The notes: generated by a model from the letters alone, not told the origin. DNA of 8,183 nucleotides from DATCVA01 sp036567205 (GCA_036567205.1 DATCVA010000109.1:1-8183); one strand, 5' to 3'. Positions 1 to 6,712 are shown, numbered from the stretch's first letter. Numbers and translations: made by a program.

Positions 1-682
1 AGGTTGCAAATGAGTAAAAGCTCATCCAGAACCATTGCCATGGACCAAGCGAAAGCGTTAACAGTCCGGCGCCCAGCTCCCGGATAGGTGAAAAATACCC
101 GATGAAAGTCGAACCGGTCCACCAGGCGATGGCGAGCCATATAAAATGCTTGCTGGCTTTAAGACGTAATTTGCGCCAGGTCCAGGGCTGCTCATCCAGC
201 CGGATGCGCGCCAGTCGATCACCCTCGATCTTGCGCTCGACCCACATGAAAATTTCGGTATATACCGTTTGCGGACAAGCGTAACCACAAAAAAGACGCC
301 CTGCCATGGCCGTAAAAAGGAATAGCGCAAAAGCTGAGATAACCAGCAGCACTGCCAAATAAATGACGTCTTGCGGCCACAACACCATGCCAAATATATA
401 AAACTTGCGCGCAGCCAGATCGAACAGCACGGCTTGGCGCCCATTCCAGTTAATCCATGGCAAACCATAGAAAACGAGCTGCGTCGCAAACACCAGAACA
501 ATACGCCAACGTGCAAAAATACCCGACACTGAACGCGGATAAATTTTGTTGCGCACATCGGCCAACGCCTTCTCTACCTGAGGAGACGAACCACCCTTTA
601 CCGATGACACCTTCGGCGGCCGCCAGGCCGGGATGGCGGCGGACGAGTCAACACCAGTGTTGTCGGATGATCCGTTACTCAT
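1..682 (-). CDS. ccoG: CcoG, cbb3 oxidase assembly ferredoxin-like protein (3' end cut by window edge)
   Basis: CcoG (FixG/RdxA) is a membrane iron-sulfur protein of cbb3 oxidase biogenesis; the family is linked to reduction of Cu(II) to Cu(I) for the oxidase. I translated 227 codons from the ATG at 682. A hydrophilic N-terminus (1-58) leads to a first helix (about 60-78) with the family signature FYGLPWINWNGRQAV. The KFYIFG...WPQD segment and a second helix (about 106-126) follow, then GRLFCGYACPQTVYTEIF (129-145) with Cys132 and Cys136, and the typical WVERKIEGDR. A third helix begins near 180. Family members are about 470-490 residues, so the ferredoxin-like 4Fe-4S domains lie beyond position 1. 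The start is fixed by a perfect AAGGAGGT five bases upstream that overlaps the ccoP stop; the gap to ccoP is 11 bp. A long open frame at 58-558 on the same strand is only a shadow. Confidence 0.96.
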   Translation of the reverse strand, partial: MSNGSSDNTGVDSSAAIPAWRPPKVSSVKGGSSPQVEKALADVRNKIYPRSVSGIFARWRIVLVFATQLVFYGLPWINWNGRQAVLFDLAARKFYIFGMVLWPQDVIYLAVLLVISAFALFLFTAMAGRLFCGYACPQTVYTEIFMWVERKIEGDRLARIRLDEQPWTWRKLRLKASKHFIWLAIAWWTGSTFIGYFSPIRELGAGLLTLSLGPWQWFWMSFYSFAT

Positions 683-687
683 GTGGT

Positions 688-696
688 ACCTCCTTA
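688..696 (-). promoter_or_regulatory. Shine-Dalgarno of ccoG fused to the ccoP stop codon
   Basis: On the minus strand this reads TAAGGAGGT. The first three bases are the ccoP stop codon and the rest is a full-strength ribosome-binding site five bases before the ccoG ATG. A ribosome terminating on ccoP sits on the ccoG initiation site, so translational coupling is likely (inference). Confidence 0.8.
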
Positions 697-1620
697 CTGT
701 ACCTGGGCGACGCGTTTACCTTGATTCGACAAGCCCCAGACCCATGCGGTAAGCATACGGATCTGATCGGCGCTAAGGAGGCCCTCTTGCGCCGGCATGC
801 GATTTTCACGCCCGTTCAAGATGGTTTCGACAATAGAAGCCTCGGAGCTGCCATACAACCACACCCCATCAGTCAGATTGGGAGCCCCCAGCGCCTGGTT
901 GCCTTTGCCGTCGACTCCATGACAGGCCACGCAAAAATTATCAAAGCCGCGCTTTCCCGGAACTATGCGCAACGAGTCGCTTGCCAGGCCTGACAACGAA
1001 CGCACGTACTGTGCAATATCAGAAGCCTCTGTCGGTTTAATAGCTGACTTCCAGGCGGGCATCATCCCATGGCGGCCTTTGGCAATGGTCTGCATGATTT
1101 GCTCCGGGCTGCCGCCATACAGCCAGTCATTATCAGCCAGGTTCGGAAAGTTGGCCGAGCCCCGGGCATCGGACCCATGGCATTGCGCACAGTTGTTAAG
1201 GAACAAACGCTGGCCGATCTCGCGCGCATCGGCATTGTGCGCAATTTCGTCGATAGGCATTTTCTCGTAGCGTGCAAATATCGGCCTGATCTGTTCGTCG
1301 AGCTGCTGGCGCTCTGCCTGAACCTGCTTGGCAGCGGTGTAACCCAGCGTGCCCTCGTAACTGCCAAGCCCCGGATACAAAACGAACATAGCCAGGGCAA
1401 CAATGCACAGCCCGACGAACATTACCGTCCACCAGCGTGGAACGGGATTATTAAGCTCGGTAAGATCCCCATCCCACACATGCCCTGTATCTTCGACTTT
1501 GTCGATTTTTTGCTTTAGCCATGCGCGCTGCGAGATCAGCAGAATAAAGCAAAAAACTACCCCGCCGAGCGCTATCGCCGAAATGTAGTAGCTCCAGAAA
1601 CCACTCGTAAAATCACTCAT
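694..1620 (-). CDS. ccoP: CcoP, diheme cytochrome c subunit of cbb3 oxidase
   Basis: CcoP takes electrons from the soluble or membrane cytochrome c pool and passes them via CcoO to CcoN. The 308-residue protein has two N-terminal membrane helices (about 8-30 and 63-83) and a periplasmic part with two c-type heme sites, CAQCH (144-148) and CVACH (230-234). Likely axial Met ligands lie in GMMPAW (186/187) and RMPAQ (275). The PNLADNDWLYGG and PNLTDGVWLYGS repeats after each heme are typical of the family. The start at 1620 (MSDFTSGFW) was chosen because it has a GGGGGA ribosome-binding site and matches the usual CcoP N-terminus. The frame stays open upstream to 1737, but that stretch is ccoQ in another frame. 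It overlaps ccoQ by 8 bp. Confidence 0.97.
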   Translation of the reverse strand: MSDFTSGFWSYYISAIALGGVVFCFILLISQRAWLKQKIDKVEDTGHVWDGDLTELNNPVPRWWTVMFVGLCIVALAMFVLYPGLGSYEGTLGYTAAKQVQAERQQLDEQIRPIFARYEKMPIDEIAHNADAREIGQRLFLNNCAQCHGSDARGSANFPNLADNDWLYGGSPEQIMQTIAKGRHGMMPAWKSAIKPTEASDIAQYVRSLSGLASDSLRIVPGKRGFDNFCVACHGVDGKGNQALGAPNLTDGVWLYGSSEASIVETILNGRENRMPAQEGLLSADQIRMLTAWVWGLSNQGKRVAQVQ

Positions 1621-1786
1621 GTGATCCCCCTGCTTTTCTCTCAACCGGAAGTTCATCGGGCACGGAAAATGGCAAAAGTGATGCTTCTTCATTGGCTTGA
1701 GTCCGGCCCCGCGAACAAGCCCACCATACAATGCCAAAAAACGTAGCCATCGCTAAAAGCGTGGTGATTCCATTTAACAAAGCCAT
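1613..1786 (-). CDS. ccoQ: CcoQ, small membrane subunit of cbb3 oxidase
   Basis: CcoQ (FixQ) is a small single-helix subunit that stabilises the cbb3 complex. I translated the minus strand between ccoO and ccoP and found a 57-residue frame. It has one membrane helix (about 4-23), ending in FFGIVWWACSRGR and followed by a short charged tail containing LLPF, the usual CcoQ layout. The ATG lies 2 bp past the ccoO stop, with a GGGAGG ribosome-binding site inside the ccoO 3' end. The TGA stop falls inside the start of ccoP, an 8-bp overlap that suggests coupled translation. Its position between ccoO and ccoP is canonical (ccoNOQP). Confidence 0.92.
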   Translation of the reverse strand: MALLNGITTLLAMATFFGIVWWACSRGRTQANEEASLLPFSVPDELPVERKAGGSHE

Positions 1787-1788
1787 GA

Positions 1789-2442
1789 TTAAAGCCTCCC
1801 TTCAGCTACTGCCTTGGCAGCGGCCTCGCGCCCGGCCACTCCCAGGCCTTGCAAATAGGCAACGATAGCGTCCTCTTCGGTTTTCCCCTGTAGCTGCTCG
1901 GGCGCTTTTTCGATCTGTTCGTCGGTATAGGGCACACCCAGCCTGCGCAGGGCAATCATTCGATCCTGAACATTCTCATTGGCTACGGAGTTGCGCTGTA
2001 ACCACGGATAGCCTGGCATATTGGACTCGGGCACGACGTGGCGCGGATTGCGCAAATGAATGCGGTGCCAGTCGTCGGAGTAGCGCTGCCCCACCCGGGC
2101 CAGGTCTGGACCGGTACGCTTGGATCCCCACAAGAACGGGTAGTCATAACGGGACTCTCCCGCCAGCGAATAGGGACCGTAGCGCTGTACCTCTGATTGC
2201 AGCATGCGGATTTGCTGCGAATGGCAACTGACGCACCCCTCGCGAATATAAACATCGCGCCCGATCAGGTTCAACGGCTCGTAGGGCTGTACCCCCTCGG
2301 TCGGTATGGTAGTGGAATGCTGAAAAAACAGCGGAACAATTTGTGCCAGGCCCGCAAACGCTACAACCAGAATACTGAAAAAAATCAGCAAACCAATATT
2401 CGTTTCGAGCCTTTTATGGAAAGTCATTTTTTCATTAGCCAT
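1789..2442 (-). CDS. ccoO: CcoO, monoheme cytochrome c subunit of cbb3 oxidase
   Basis: CcoO (FixO) is the membrane-anchored monoheme cytochrome c that carries electrons between CcoP and the catalytic subunit CcoN. The 217-residue protein has a single N-terminal helix (about 16-39). The heme site CVSCH is at 70-74 within the conserved YIREGCVSCHSQQIR. The family segment RYGPYSLAGE...YPFLWGSKRTGPDLAR follows, then the likely axial Met142 in ESNMPGYPWL. Length is normal for the family. The ATG at 2442 has the ribosome-binding site AAGGAG seven to nine bases upstream, overlapping the ccoN stop; the gap to ccoN is 11 bp. Confidence 0.98.
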   Translation of the reverse strand: MANEKMTFHKRLETNIGLLIFFSILVVAFAGLAQIVPLFFQHSTTIPTEGVQPYEPLNLIGRDVYIREGCVSCHSQQIRMLQSEVQRYGPYSLAGESRYDYPFLWGSKRTGPDLARVGQRYSDDWHRIHLRNPRHVVPESNMPGYPWLQRNSVANENVQDRMIALRRLGVPYTDEQIEKAPEQLQGKTEEDAIVAYLQGLGVAGREAAAKAVAEGRL

Positions 2443-2447
2443 TGAAG

Positions 2448-2456
2448 CTCTCCTTA
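2448..2456 (-). promoter_or_regulatory. Shine-Dalgarno of ccoO fused to the ccoN stop codon
   Basis: On the minus strand this reads TAAGGAGAG. The TAA is the ccoN stop and AAGGAG is the ccoO ribosome-binding site. The arrangement matches the ccoP-ccoG junction and points to coupled translation of the two core subunits. Confidence 0.75.
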
Positions 2457-3950
2457 AGCCGTTGCCGCAGCAGTTGTCGATGCAGGCCCGATAAAGGCTG
2501 GATCACGAGCGTCTGGGCTGTATAAAGGCACAAGCGGATTGACCTTGACCTGTCCTCGCACAGTTATCCAGGTATTCCAGGCCATAATGCACATACCGGC
2601 AAGAAAGAGCAGACCGCCAAGCATACGAATTACATAAAACGGATAGGTGGCTTTGACCGACTCGACAAAGCTGTAGGTCAGGGTGCCGTCAATACCCGTC
2701 GCGCGCCACATCAGTCCCTGCATGACACCGGCAATCCACATAGCGGCGATATACAGCACCACCCCCAGCGTGGCCAGCCAGAAGTGAAGCGATACGAGCT
2801 GCATGCTGACCATTTGCTTGCGTCCGTACAAACGCGGAATCATGTAATAGAGCGAACCAAAGGTGATCATGGCTACCCATCCCAGCGCGCCCGAATGCAC
2901 GTGTCCAATGGTCCAGTCGGTGTAATGCGACAAGGCATTGACGGTACGGATCGACATCATGGAGCCTTCGAACGTAGACATGCCGTAGAACGACAGGGCT
3001 ACCACCAGGAACTTAAGAATCGGATCAGTGCGCAATTTGTACCAAACTCCGGACAAGGTCATGATGCCATTGATCATCCCGCCCCAGGAAGGCGCCAGCA
3101 GAATCAATGAAAGCGCCATGCCCAGCGATTGCGTCCAGTCCGGCAACGACGTATACAACAAATGATGCGGACCTGCCCACATATAAGTAAAAATCAACGC
3201 CCAGAAATGCACGATCGACAAACGATAAGAATAGATGGGGCGTCCGGCCTGCTTGGGCACGAAGTAATACATCATGCCCAGAAAACTGGTCGTCAGGAAA
3301 AAGCCCACGGCGTTATGGCCATACCACCACTGCACCATGGCATCTTGCACGCCCGCATACGCGGAATATGATTTCCATAGCGTTACCGGCATTTCAATAT
3401 TATTAAAAATATGCAGAAGCGCGATCGTCAGAATGTAAGAACCGAAGAACCAATTGGCTACATAGATATGCTTGACGCGGCGCTTGACGATGGTGCCAAA
3501 AAACACCACGGCAAATGCCACCCATACCAGCGTAATCAGGATATCGATCGGCCACTCAAGCTCGGCATATTCCTTGGTGCTGGTAAAGCCAAGGGGTAAA
3601 GTAATGACAGCCCCTACCATGGCCAGTTGCCAGCCCCAGAATGTAAACGATGACAACTTGTCAGAAAACAAGCGGGCCTGACAGGTACGCTGCACTACAT
3701 AGTATGAGGTCGCAAACAAGGCGTTGCCGCCGAAAGCGAAAATGACAGCATTGGTATGCAAAGGCCGTAACCGTCCATAGCTGAGCCATGGTATTTCAAA
3801 GTTCAGTTGCGGCCAAATAAGTTGCGATGCGATCCACACACCGACTGCCATACCGACGACACCCCAAAATACGGTTGCAATGGTAAATTGCCTTACTACC
3901 CCGTAGTTAAAGGTCTCGGCTTCGTTTCCGACTCTAACGGACGTGCCCAT
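2454..3950 (-). CDS. ccoN: CcoN, catalytic heme-copper subunit of cbb3 oxidase
   Basis: CcoN (FixN) is the C-family heme-copper oxidase subunit that reduces oxygen to water at the heme b3-CuB centre and pumps protons in the inner membrane. The 498-residue protein is strongly hydrophobic throughout, as expected for 12 helices. Visible ligands are His65 (RPLHTNAV, low-spin heme b), His212 (WYGHNAVGF) and His262/His263 (AGPHHL) for CuB, and His350/His352 (IGHVHSG) for the hemes. Tyr256 in TYMWAGPHH matches the cross-linked active-site tyrosine that sits in helix VII in cbb3 enzymes. The ATG at 3950 has an AGGGGAG ribosome-binding site. It is the first gene of ccoNOQPG and lies about 70 bp downstream of a perfect FNR box. 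Nothing looks degenerate. Confidence 0.98.
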   Translation of the reverse strand: MGTSVRVGNEAETFNYGVVRQFTIATVFWGVVGMAVGVWIASQLIWPQLNFEIPWLSYGRLRPLHTNAVIFAFGGNALFATSYYVVQRTCQARLFSDKLSSFTFWGWQLAMVGAVITLPLGFTSTKEYAELEWPIDILITLVWVAFAVVFFGTIVKRRVKHIYVANWFFGSYILTIALLHIFNNIEMPVTLWKSYSAYAGVQDAMVQWWYGHNAVGFFLTTSFLGMMYYFVPKQAGRPIYSYRLSIVHFWALIFTYMWAGPHHLLYTSLPDWTQSLGMALSLILLAPSWGGMINGIMTLSGVWYKLRTDPILKFLVVALSFYGMSTFEGSMMSIRTVNALSHYTDWTIGHVHSGALGWVAMITFGSLYYMIPRLYGRKQMVSMQLVSLHFWLATLGVVLYIAAMWIAGVMQGLMWRATGIDGTLTYSFVESVKATYPFYVIRMLGGLLFLAGMCIMAWNTWITVRGQVKVNPLVPLYSPDARDPAFIGPASTTAAATA

Positions 3951-4019
3951 GGGACTCCCCTAAAACAACAAACAAATAATGCTCCCGGCGTATGGTGGCG
4001 CATGCCAATGAATAAGCAG

Positions 4020-4033
4020 TTGATTTGAATCAA
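4020..4033 (-). promoter_or_regulatory. FNR/Anr-type box upstream of ccoN
   Basis: TTGAT-TTGA-ATCAA matches the FNR/Anr consensus TTGAT-N4-ATCAA in every defined base. If bound as a class II activator at -41.5, transcription would start near 3985, leaving a leader of about 35 bases before the ccoN ATG. I see only a weak -10 there. It predicts oxygen-limited induction of ccoNOQPG, as is usual for cbb3 operons. The rest of the 3951-4103 intergenic region shows no terminator, so readthrough from ccoS into ccoN is also possible. Confidence 0.88.
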
Positions 4034-4103
4034 CCCATACGCTGAAAACATATAATTCAATCGAAATGATGTATTCGCGCCACACCGCCCATATGGCAAC
4101 TTA

Positions 4104-4259
4104 TCATTCGTCGGGCGTGTCGTTATCGTGCAAAATCGACTCGCCAGGATCATCGCCATCGTCGAACTGACCGGCAAAGGTTGCCCACCAAAAGAAAGCA
4201 CCTACCGCAATCACAAAGATCAGTGAAATCGGCAGCAGCAAAAGTAGAGCACCTTCCAT
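4104..4259 (-). CDS. ccoS: CcoS, small cbb3 oxidase maturation protein
   Basis: CcoS (FixS) is a small membrane protein needed for cofactor insertion into the cbb3 oxidase. The 51-residue product has one helix (about 4-26) followed by FFWWATFAGQFDD and an acidic tail, matching the family pattern FWWAxxxGQFDD. The start at 4259 (MEGALLLLLP) was chosen from family length and a TAAGGCG ribosome-binding site that overlaps the stop of the upstream ccoI-like gene. The frame is open further upstream to 4577, but that part lies inside ccoI and is not CcoS-like. It lies 8 bp downstream of the ccoI-like gene, in the same transcription unit. Confidence 0.94.
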   Translation of the reverse strand: MEGALLLLLPISLIFVIAVGAFFWWATFAGQFDDGDDPGESILHDNDTPDE

Positions 4260-4263
4260 TGCG

Positions 4264-4270
4264 CGCCTTA
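4264..4270 (-). promoter_or_regulatory. Shine-Dalgarno of ccoS fused to the ccoI-like stop codon
   Basis: On the minus strand this reads TAAGGCG: the stop codon of the ccoI-like gene continues into a short purine-rich ribosome-binding site before the ccoS ATG. It is weaker than the other two stop/ribosome-binding-site fusions in this cluster. Confidence 0.55.
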
Positions 4271-5224
4271 AACGGGGTTGGCCTGTAAAGCAGATCTGAA
4301 CGTACGAGTTTGTTTGAATAAGCGCCACGAATTGGCCGCTACGGCAAGCGAGGACAGAAGCATGGTAATGGCAGCGAGCCAGGGCTGAACCCAGCCCATC
4401 GCAGCCAATGGCATCATCAACAGATGCCAGCCCATTGATCCATATAAATTTTGCCGCGAAGTGCTTTCTGTGGCCTGTATCAGGCCTTGCAGATCGGACT
4501 CGGACAGAGCGGGATTGTGCAAAATACTTGCATGGGCGGCGGCAATAGCCGTCGGTACCGCCATGGCCATCGCACAAGGGCAGCTAATTACCAGCAAAGC
4601 AACCATAACAGCCACCGCATGACCGGGAGCATAAACAAACCAGATCAGTCCCCCAACCAGCGACAACGCAATCTGTATTACAGTAAACCAAAGTGCGATG
4701 CGGTCTGCGCGCGTCGACAGGACTGCGCGGCATTGCTCAATATACTGATGCAGTCTGCCGGCATTTATGGACTGGCGAGCACAAAACTCAAGGTATCGGG
4801 CGGTCAGCAAAAAAGCCACGAACATTGAGACCGACTCGAAGTAAACCTGACCGTGGCCGACCCAGGTTGAATACACACTGGGGATAAATGCCGCGACAAT
4901 ACCTAGCGCCACAGGAACGTCCATGCCGACCTGTCCATTTCGTACACGCGCAACCATCCCGCTCCACACGGGCCAGGCACAATACAAGATAACGGGCATC
5001 GTCAGAACCAGGCTGATCCAATTCATAAGGAATATGGCGCGGTCCAGCAACGAAATGCTATCTGGGCCAGGAGCATCGGACCGTAAATACCCTGGAAAGG
5101 CGAACATCATGACTTGCATCATGACCAGCCAGGCCAGCCCCAGCCGTGCCAGCATATGCCGTCGTTGCAGACGGTCGGCCTCCGGGAGTCCTTTAGGAGC
5201 AGCAAAAATCGAAAAAGCGCGCAT
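4268..5224 (-). CDS. ccoI: CcoI/FixI-derived copper P1B-ATPase membrane core lacking all ATPase domains
   Basis: CcoI is normally a copper P1B-ATPase of about 700-850 residues that supplies copper for cbb3 oxidase. This uninterrupted 318-residue product keeps the membrane part only. Helices are at about 26-46 (with the family segment MMQVMMFAFPGYL), 61-83, 101-118 (GMDVPVALGI), 126-147 (YFESVSMFVAFLL...RYLE), 176-199, 203-231 (ISCPCAMAMAVPTA, CPC at 215-217), 263-280 and 281-302 (MLLSSLAVAANSWRL). The N-terminal metal-binding domain is absent. The actuator domain is cut to about 28 residues with no TGE. The P/N domains are cut to about 30 residues with no DKTGT, HP or GDGxND. Flanking linkers survive: ADRIALWF before helix 5, and SESDLQGLIQATESTSRQNL before helix 7. 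The usual YN of helix 7 reads WH. The start at 5224 has no clear ribosome-binding site, and the FNR-dependent start of transcription may fall on it. ATP hydrolysis is not possible. A residual copper-site protein, a partner of another ATPase, or a decaying gene are the options. Confidence 0.88.
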   Translation of the reverse strand: MRAFSIFAAPKGLPEADRLQRRHMLARLGLAWLVMMQVMMFAFPGYLRSDAPGPDSISLLDRAIFLMNWISLVLTMPVILYCAWPVWSGMVARVRNGQVGMDVPVALGIVAAFIPSVYSTWVGHGQVYFESVSMFVAFLLTARYLEFCARQSINAGRLHQYIEQCRAVLSTRADRIALWFTVIQIALSLVGGLIWFVYAPGHAVAVMVALLVISCPCAMAMAVPTAIAAAHASILHNPALSESDLQGLIQATESTSRQNLYGSMGWHLLMMPLAAMGWVQPWLAAITMLLSSLAVAANSWRLFKQTRTFRSALQANPV

Positions 5225-5230
5225 GGCTTA

Positions 5231-5236
5231 ATGCTA
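5231..5236 (-). promoter_or_regulatory. Candidate -10 element of the ccoI-like promoter
   Basis: TAGCAT on the minus strand matches four of six bases of TATAAT. It sits at the right distance downstream of the FNR box for a class II promoter, and would place the transcript start near 5224, the first base of the chosen ATG. Confidence 0.45.
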
Positions 5237-5258
5237 TCGGGCCACGAGGATTCGCATC

Positions 5259-5272
5259 TTGATATAGATCAA
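5259..5272 (-). promoter_or_regulatory. FNR/Anr-type box upstream of the ccoI-like gene
   Basis: TTGAT-ATAG-ATCAA is a perfect match to TTGAT-N4-ATCAA, centred 41-42 bp upstream of the ATG at 5224. It lies between the aceA terminator and the ccoI-like start, so this gene and ccoS have their own oxygen-responsive promoter. No remnant of a metal-binding domain reading frame is visible in this interval; the promoter directly abuts the shortened gene. Confidence 0.88.
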
Positions 5273-5298
5273 AAGACATCGCACTGGCAAAGATAAGA

Positions 5299-5327
5299 AA
5301 AGGGACGGATTACCAATCCGCCCCTTT
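5299..5327 (-). terminator. Rho-independent terminator of aceA
   Basis: The arms 5299-5311 (AAAGGGACGGATT) and 5315-5327 (AATCCGCCCCTTT) form a 13-bp stem with a 3-base loop. On the minus-strand RNA the only non-Watson-Crick pair is a G-U wobble, and the stem leads into UUUUCUUAUCUUU. It lies about 60 bp past the aceA stop and insulates aceA from the ccoI-like promoter. The stretch 5328-5386 shows nothing else. Confidence 0.88.
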
Positions 5328-5386
5328 CGCCCTTGCGCAACACGCCTGCGCTTACGACTCAAAACCAATCAATAAAGACCGGCCAT

Positions 5387-6712
5387 TCAAGCAACTTTTA
5401 AGGAGTGACCGGCCGACGGGCTGAACTGCGCCTCTTCGGTTGATCCCGTCAATGCAGTCGTCGATGACTGCCCTCCTTCAATCGCCTGAGTGACGGCATC
5501 GAAATAACCGGTGCCCACTTCCCGTTGATGCTTGACTGCAGTAAAGCCCAGATCGGCGGCGGCGAATTCTTTTTGCTGCAACTCCACGAAGGCACTCATT
5601 TGCCGGCGGGCATAACCGTGGGCGAGTTCAAACATGCCATAGTTCAGCGCATGGAAACCTGCCAGGGTAATGAATTGGAATTTATATCCCATGGCACCCA
5701 GCTCTCGCTGAAACTTAGCGACTGTAGCGTCATCAAGGTTTTTCTTCCAGTTGAAGGACGGCGAGCAGTTATAAGCCAGCATTTTCCCTGGAAACTGGCG
5801 ATGAATGGCTTCAGCGAACTGCCTGGCGTATTCCAGATTGGGCGTCGAGGTTTCGCACCACAGTAAATCGGCATAAGGCGCATAGGCGAGGCCGCGTGAA
5901 ATAGCCTGGTCAATGCCCGCCTTGGTTCTGAAGAAACCCTCGACAGTCCTTTCGCCAGTGATAAAGGGCTTGTCGTTCTCATCGACATCGCTGGTGACCA
6001 GATCGGCTGCATCGGCGTCGGTGCGCGCCAACAACAAAGTAGGCACGTTCAGCACGTCGGCTGCCAGACGGGCCGAGACCAGCTTGGCCACCGCCTCACG
6101 CGTTGGCACCAAGACTTTGCCGCCCATATGGCCGCACTTTTTGACTGATGCCAGTTGATCTTCGAAGTGCACGCCGCTGGCCCCGGCCTCAATCATGGCC
6201 TTCATCAATTCAAACGCGTTCAGAACGCCGCCAAATCCGGCCTCGGCGTCGGCAACGATGGGAGCAAAATAATCCAGATAATCGCTGTCGTCCGGGTTTT
6301 TTCCTTCCATCCACTGGATTTGATCGCATCGCGTCAACGCATTATTTATTCGTCGTACGACCTGCGGGACGGAGTTGGCGGGATATAACGACTGGTCGGG
6401 ATACATTTCACCCGCGCCATTGGCGTCTCCGGCTACTTGCCATCCCGACAGGTAAATAGCCTTAAGCCCGGCCTTGACTTGCTGCATGGCCTGGTTCCCG
6501 GTCAACGCGCCTAAGGAATTTACAAAAGGTTCCGAGTGCAACAAGCTCCACAGCTTTTCCGAGCCACGGCGAGCCAGCGTATGCTCGACAATTACCGAGC
6601 CTCGCAAACGGATAACTTCTTCAGCGCTATAACCGCGCTTGATCCCTTGCCAGCGGGGATTCTCAGCCCAGATTTTTTGCAGGTTACGGATTTCATTTTC
6701 ACGTGTGTTCAT
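5387..6712 (-). CDS. aceA: Isocitrate lyase
   Basis: This cytoplasmic enzyme splits isocitrate into glyoxylate and succinate, the first step of the glyoxylate bypass used for growth on acetate and fatty acids. The 441-residue protein has the catalytic signature KKCGHMGGKVLVP, with the active-site Cys193 and His195. Metal and substrate residues are visible in ADAEAGFGG (Asp155) and HFEDQ (182-186), along with NCSPSFNWKK near 318. The N-terminus (RGYSAEEV, then LSGWQVAGDAN) and the length are those of the bacterial AceA class. The ATG at 6712 has an AGGAG ribosome-binding site seven bases upstream. The gene stands alone: it has its own AT-rich upstream region and a terminator. No malate synthase is visible in the window. 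Confidence 0.98.
   Translation of the reverse strand: MNTRENEIRNLQKIWAENPRWQGIKRGYSAEEVIRLRGSVIVEHTLARRGSEKLWSLLHSEPFVNSLGALTGNQAMQQVKAGLKAIYLSGWQVAGDANGAGEMYPDQSLYPANSVPQVVRRINNALTRCDQIQWMEGKNPDDSDYLDYFAPIVADAEAGFGGVLNAFELMKAMIEAGASGVHFEDQLASVKKCGHMGGKVLVPTREAVAKLVSARLAADVLNVPTLLLARTDADAADLVTSDVDENDKPFITGERTVEGFFRTKAGIDQAISRGLAYAPYADLLWCETSTPNLEYARQFAEAIHRQFPGKMLAYNCSPSFNWKKNLDDATVAKFQRELGAMGYKFQFITLAGFHALNYGMFELAHGYARRQMSAFVELQQKEFAAADLGFTAVKHQREVGTGYFDAVTQAIEGGQSSTTALTGSTEEAQFSPSAGHSLKVA

Noticed and set aside
58..558. Minus-strand 166-codon frame overlapping ccoG
   Set aside because: It is a shadow frame; the real ccoG reads in another frame of the same strand from 682 with the FCGYACPQ motif and a perfect ribosome-binding site.
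457..993. Plus-strand frames across the cco genes and aceA (for example 457-993, 1069-1518, 5525-5866, 6155-6388)
   Set aside because: They are antisense shadows of well-supported minus-strand genes, without ribosome-binding sites or family motifs.
1621..1737. N-terminal extension of ccoP to an ATG at 1737
   Set aside because: The extra residues do not resemble CcoP and the region encodes ccoQ in another frame; the ATG at 1620 has the ribosome-binding site and the usual N-terminus.
4260..4577. N-terminal extension of ccoS to an ATG at 4577
   Set aside because: CcoS is normally about 45-60 residues; the extension lies wholly within the ccoI-like gene and reads as a Cys/Arg-rich shadow product.
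4268..5224. The ccoI-like gene as a frameshifted pseudogene with its ATPase domains in another frame
   Set aside because: The other frames over this region show no DKTGT, TGE or GDGxND segments, and the DNA is too short to contain them; the domains are absent, not out of frame.
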